Origin: Antedon mediterranea
Taxonomy: Eukaryota > Echinodermata > Crinoidea > Comatulida > Antedonidae
DNA length: 60,000 nt
Assembly (NCBI RefSeq): GCF_964355755.1
Contig: NC_092675.1
Span: 29,972,912 to 30,032,911 of the forward strand
Direction of reading: 5' to 3'
Part shown: piece after piece, positions 59,537-60,000 of the stretch
How the letters are laid out: each line of letters begins with the position of its first letter
How positions within the stretch are numbered: position 1 is the first letter of the stretch
Made by a program: the position numbers and the translations under genes
Notes under the pieces: model-generated
Seen by the model: the letters and a program-made list of their open reading frames with translations, nothing else
What the model was told of the DNA's origin: nothing
Databases searched by the model: none

Positions 59537-60000
59537 ATGGGTGGTCCCAGGATGCAGAATCCTGTGAGGCCCCAAGGGCCACCACCATCAAATATGGGCT
59601 ACTCACAAGGACTGCCAACATCTAATACAGTAGGACCACCACCCTCCTCACAAGCACCAGGAAGCATACACAGAATGGGTATGGCAAACAGTAGGCCTCC
59701 ACCAATGACAGGACAACCACCAACAAGTAATACACAGATGGGAATGTATAACAACCAGAGAACAAATGCTCCCATGGGCGCACCTCCTAACTCTATGATG
59801 GGTGCCCCTCCAAACTCTATGATGGGTGCCCCTCCAAACTCTATGATGGGTGCACCTCCCAACTCTATGGTGGGTGCACCTCCTACCTCTATGAGTGGCC
59901 CTCCAAATGCTATGATGGGTGCCCCTCCAAACTCTATGATGGGTGCCCCTCCCAACTCTATGATGGGTGCTCCTCCCAACTCTATGATGGGTGGAGCACC
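59537..60000 (+). CDS. SEC24-like protein, third coding exon (runs off the window)
   Basis: Follows TATTTTGCAG in phase 0: MGGPRMQNPVRPQGPPPSNM and onward. From 59774 it is a tandem octapeptide MGAPPNSM, about ten units with variants VGAPPTSM and a seven-residue SGPPNAM. The exon is open to the right edge. The antisense frame 59599–59979 is a shadow of this repeat. Confidence 0.6.
   Translation, partial: MGGPRMQNPVRPQGPPPSNMGYSQGLPTSNTVGPPPSSQAPGSIHRMGMANSRPPPMTGQPPTSNTQMGMYNNQRTNAPMGAPPNSMMGAPPNSMMGAPPNSMMGAPPNSMVGAPPTSMSGPPNAMMGAPPNSMMGAPPNSMMGAPPNSMMGGA
59774..60000 (+). repeat. 24-bp coding minisatellite in the SEC24-like exon
   Basis: Units of ATGGGTGCCCCTCCAAACTC followed by TATG, differing mainly at synonymous sites (GCC/GCA/GCT, CCA/CCC/CCT). 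Several adjacent units are identical, which points to recent slippage or unequal exchange. Continues beyond the window. Confidence 0.92.

Overview
The window is AT-rich, intron-dominated animal nuclear DNA. Its genes are split into short exons with GT–AG introns, and the space between is filled with short non-autonomous transposons, tRNA-derived SINE-like sequences and minisatellites. The gene content fits a deuterostome invertebrate: both vertebrate-type first exons of PRKG1, an ankyrin–ROC–COR–death gene and a SEC24-like gene. The many TAGGCCTA-like words remind me of ambulacrarian (echinoderm or hemichordate) DNA. I cannot fix the species.

Layout. (1) Positions 1–40672, minus strand: the 5' part of a cGMP-dependent protein kinase 1 gene (PRKG1). 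Two alternative first coding exons are visible, an alpha-type exon at 40637–40372 and a beta-type exon at 4536–4244. Each encodes its own leucine-zipper dimerisation segment and autoinhibitory motif, and both end in the same codon phase, so both can splice to a common exon lying beyond position 1. The cyclic-nucleotide-binding and kinase exons are outside the window. The roughly 36 kb between the two exons is intron with no convincing coding exon. It holds MITEs, SINEs, an intact 1.26-kb hAT-like non-autonomous element with 8-bp target duplications, two G-rich minisatellites, tandem duplications and two perfect hairpins. (2) About 40.7–45.7 kb: the intergenic stretch between divergently transcribed genes, with a degenerate tandem repeat. 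(3) 46003–55807, plus strand: a complete 12-exon gene for an ankyrin–ROC–COR–death protein of about 882 residues, resembling death-associated protein kinase 1 without its kinase. Its introns carry many MITEs, some nested, a tRNA-containing 127-bp inverted repeat and a 37-bp satellite. (4) 55.8–58.4 kb: intergenic, with tRNA-like sequences and one MITE. (5) 58.4–60 kb, plus strand: the start of a gene for a Pro/Gln/Gly-rich protein, best matched to the N-terminal tail of a SEC24C/D-type COPII coat subunit. It runs off the right edge inside an octapeptide repeat.

The genes are not an operon and there is no sign that they act together. PRKG1 would transduce NO/cGMP signals, the ROCO–death protein is a candidate GTPase scaffold in cell-death or innate signalling, and the SEC24-like protein would select cargo for ER export.

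Two MITE families dominate the repeats. Family A (11 copies) has ends like TAAAGCTCTGTCTACACT; family B (about seven fairly complete copies plus fragments) has ends like TAAAGCTTGGTTCCCACT. Two nested family B insertions show a TA target site. All calls come from reading the sequence by eye; no similarity search was run.
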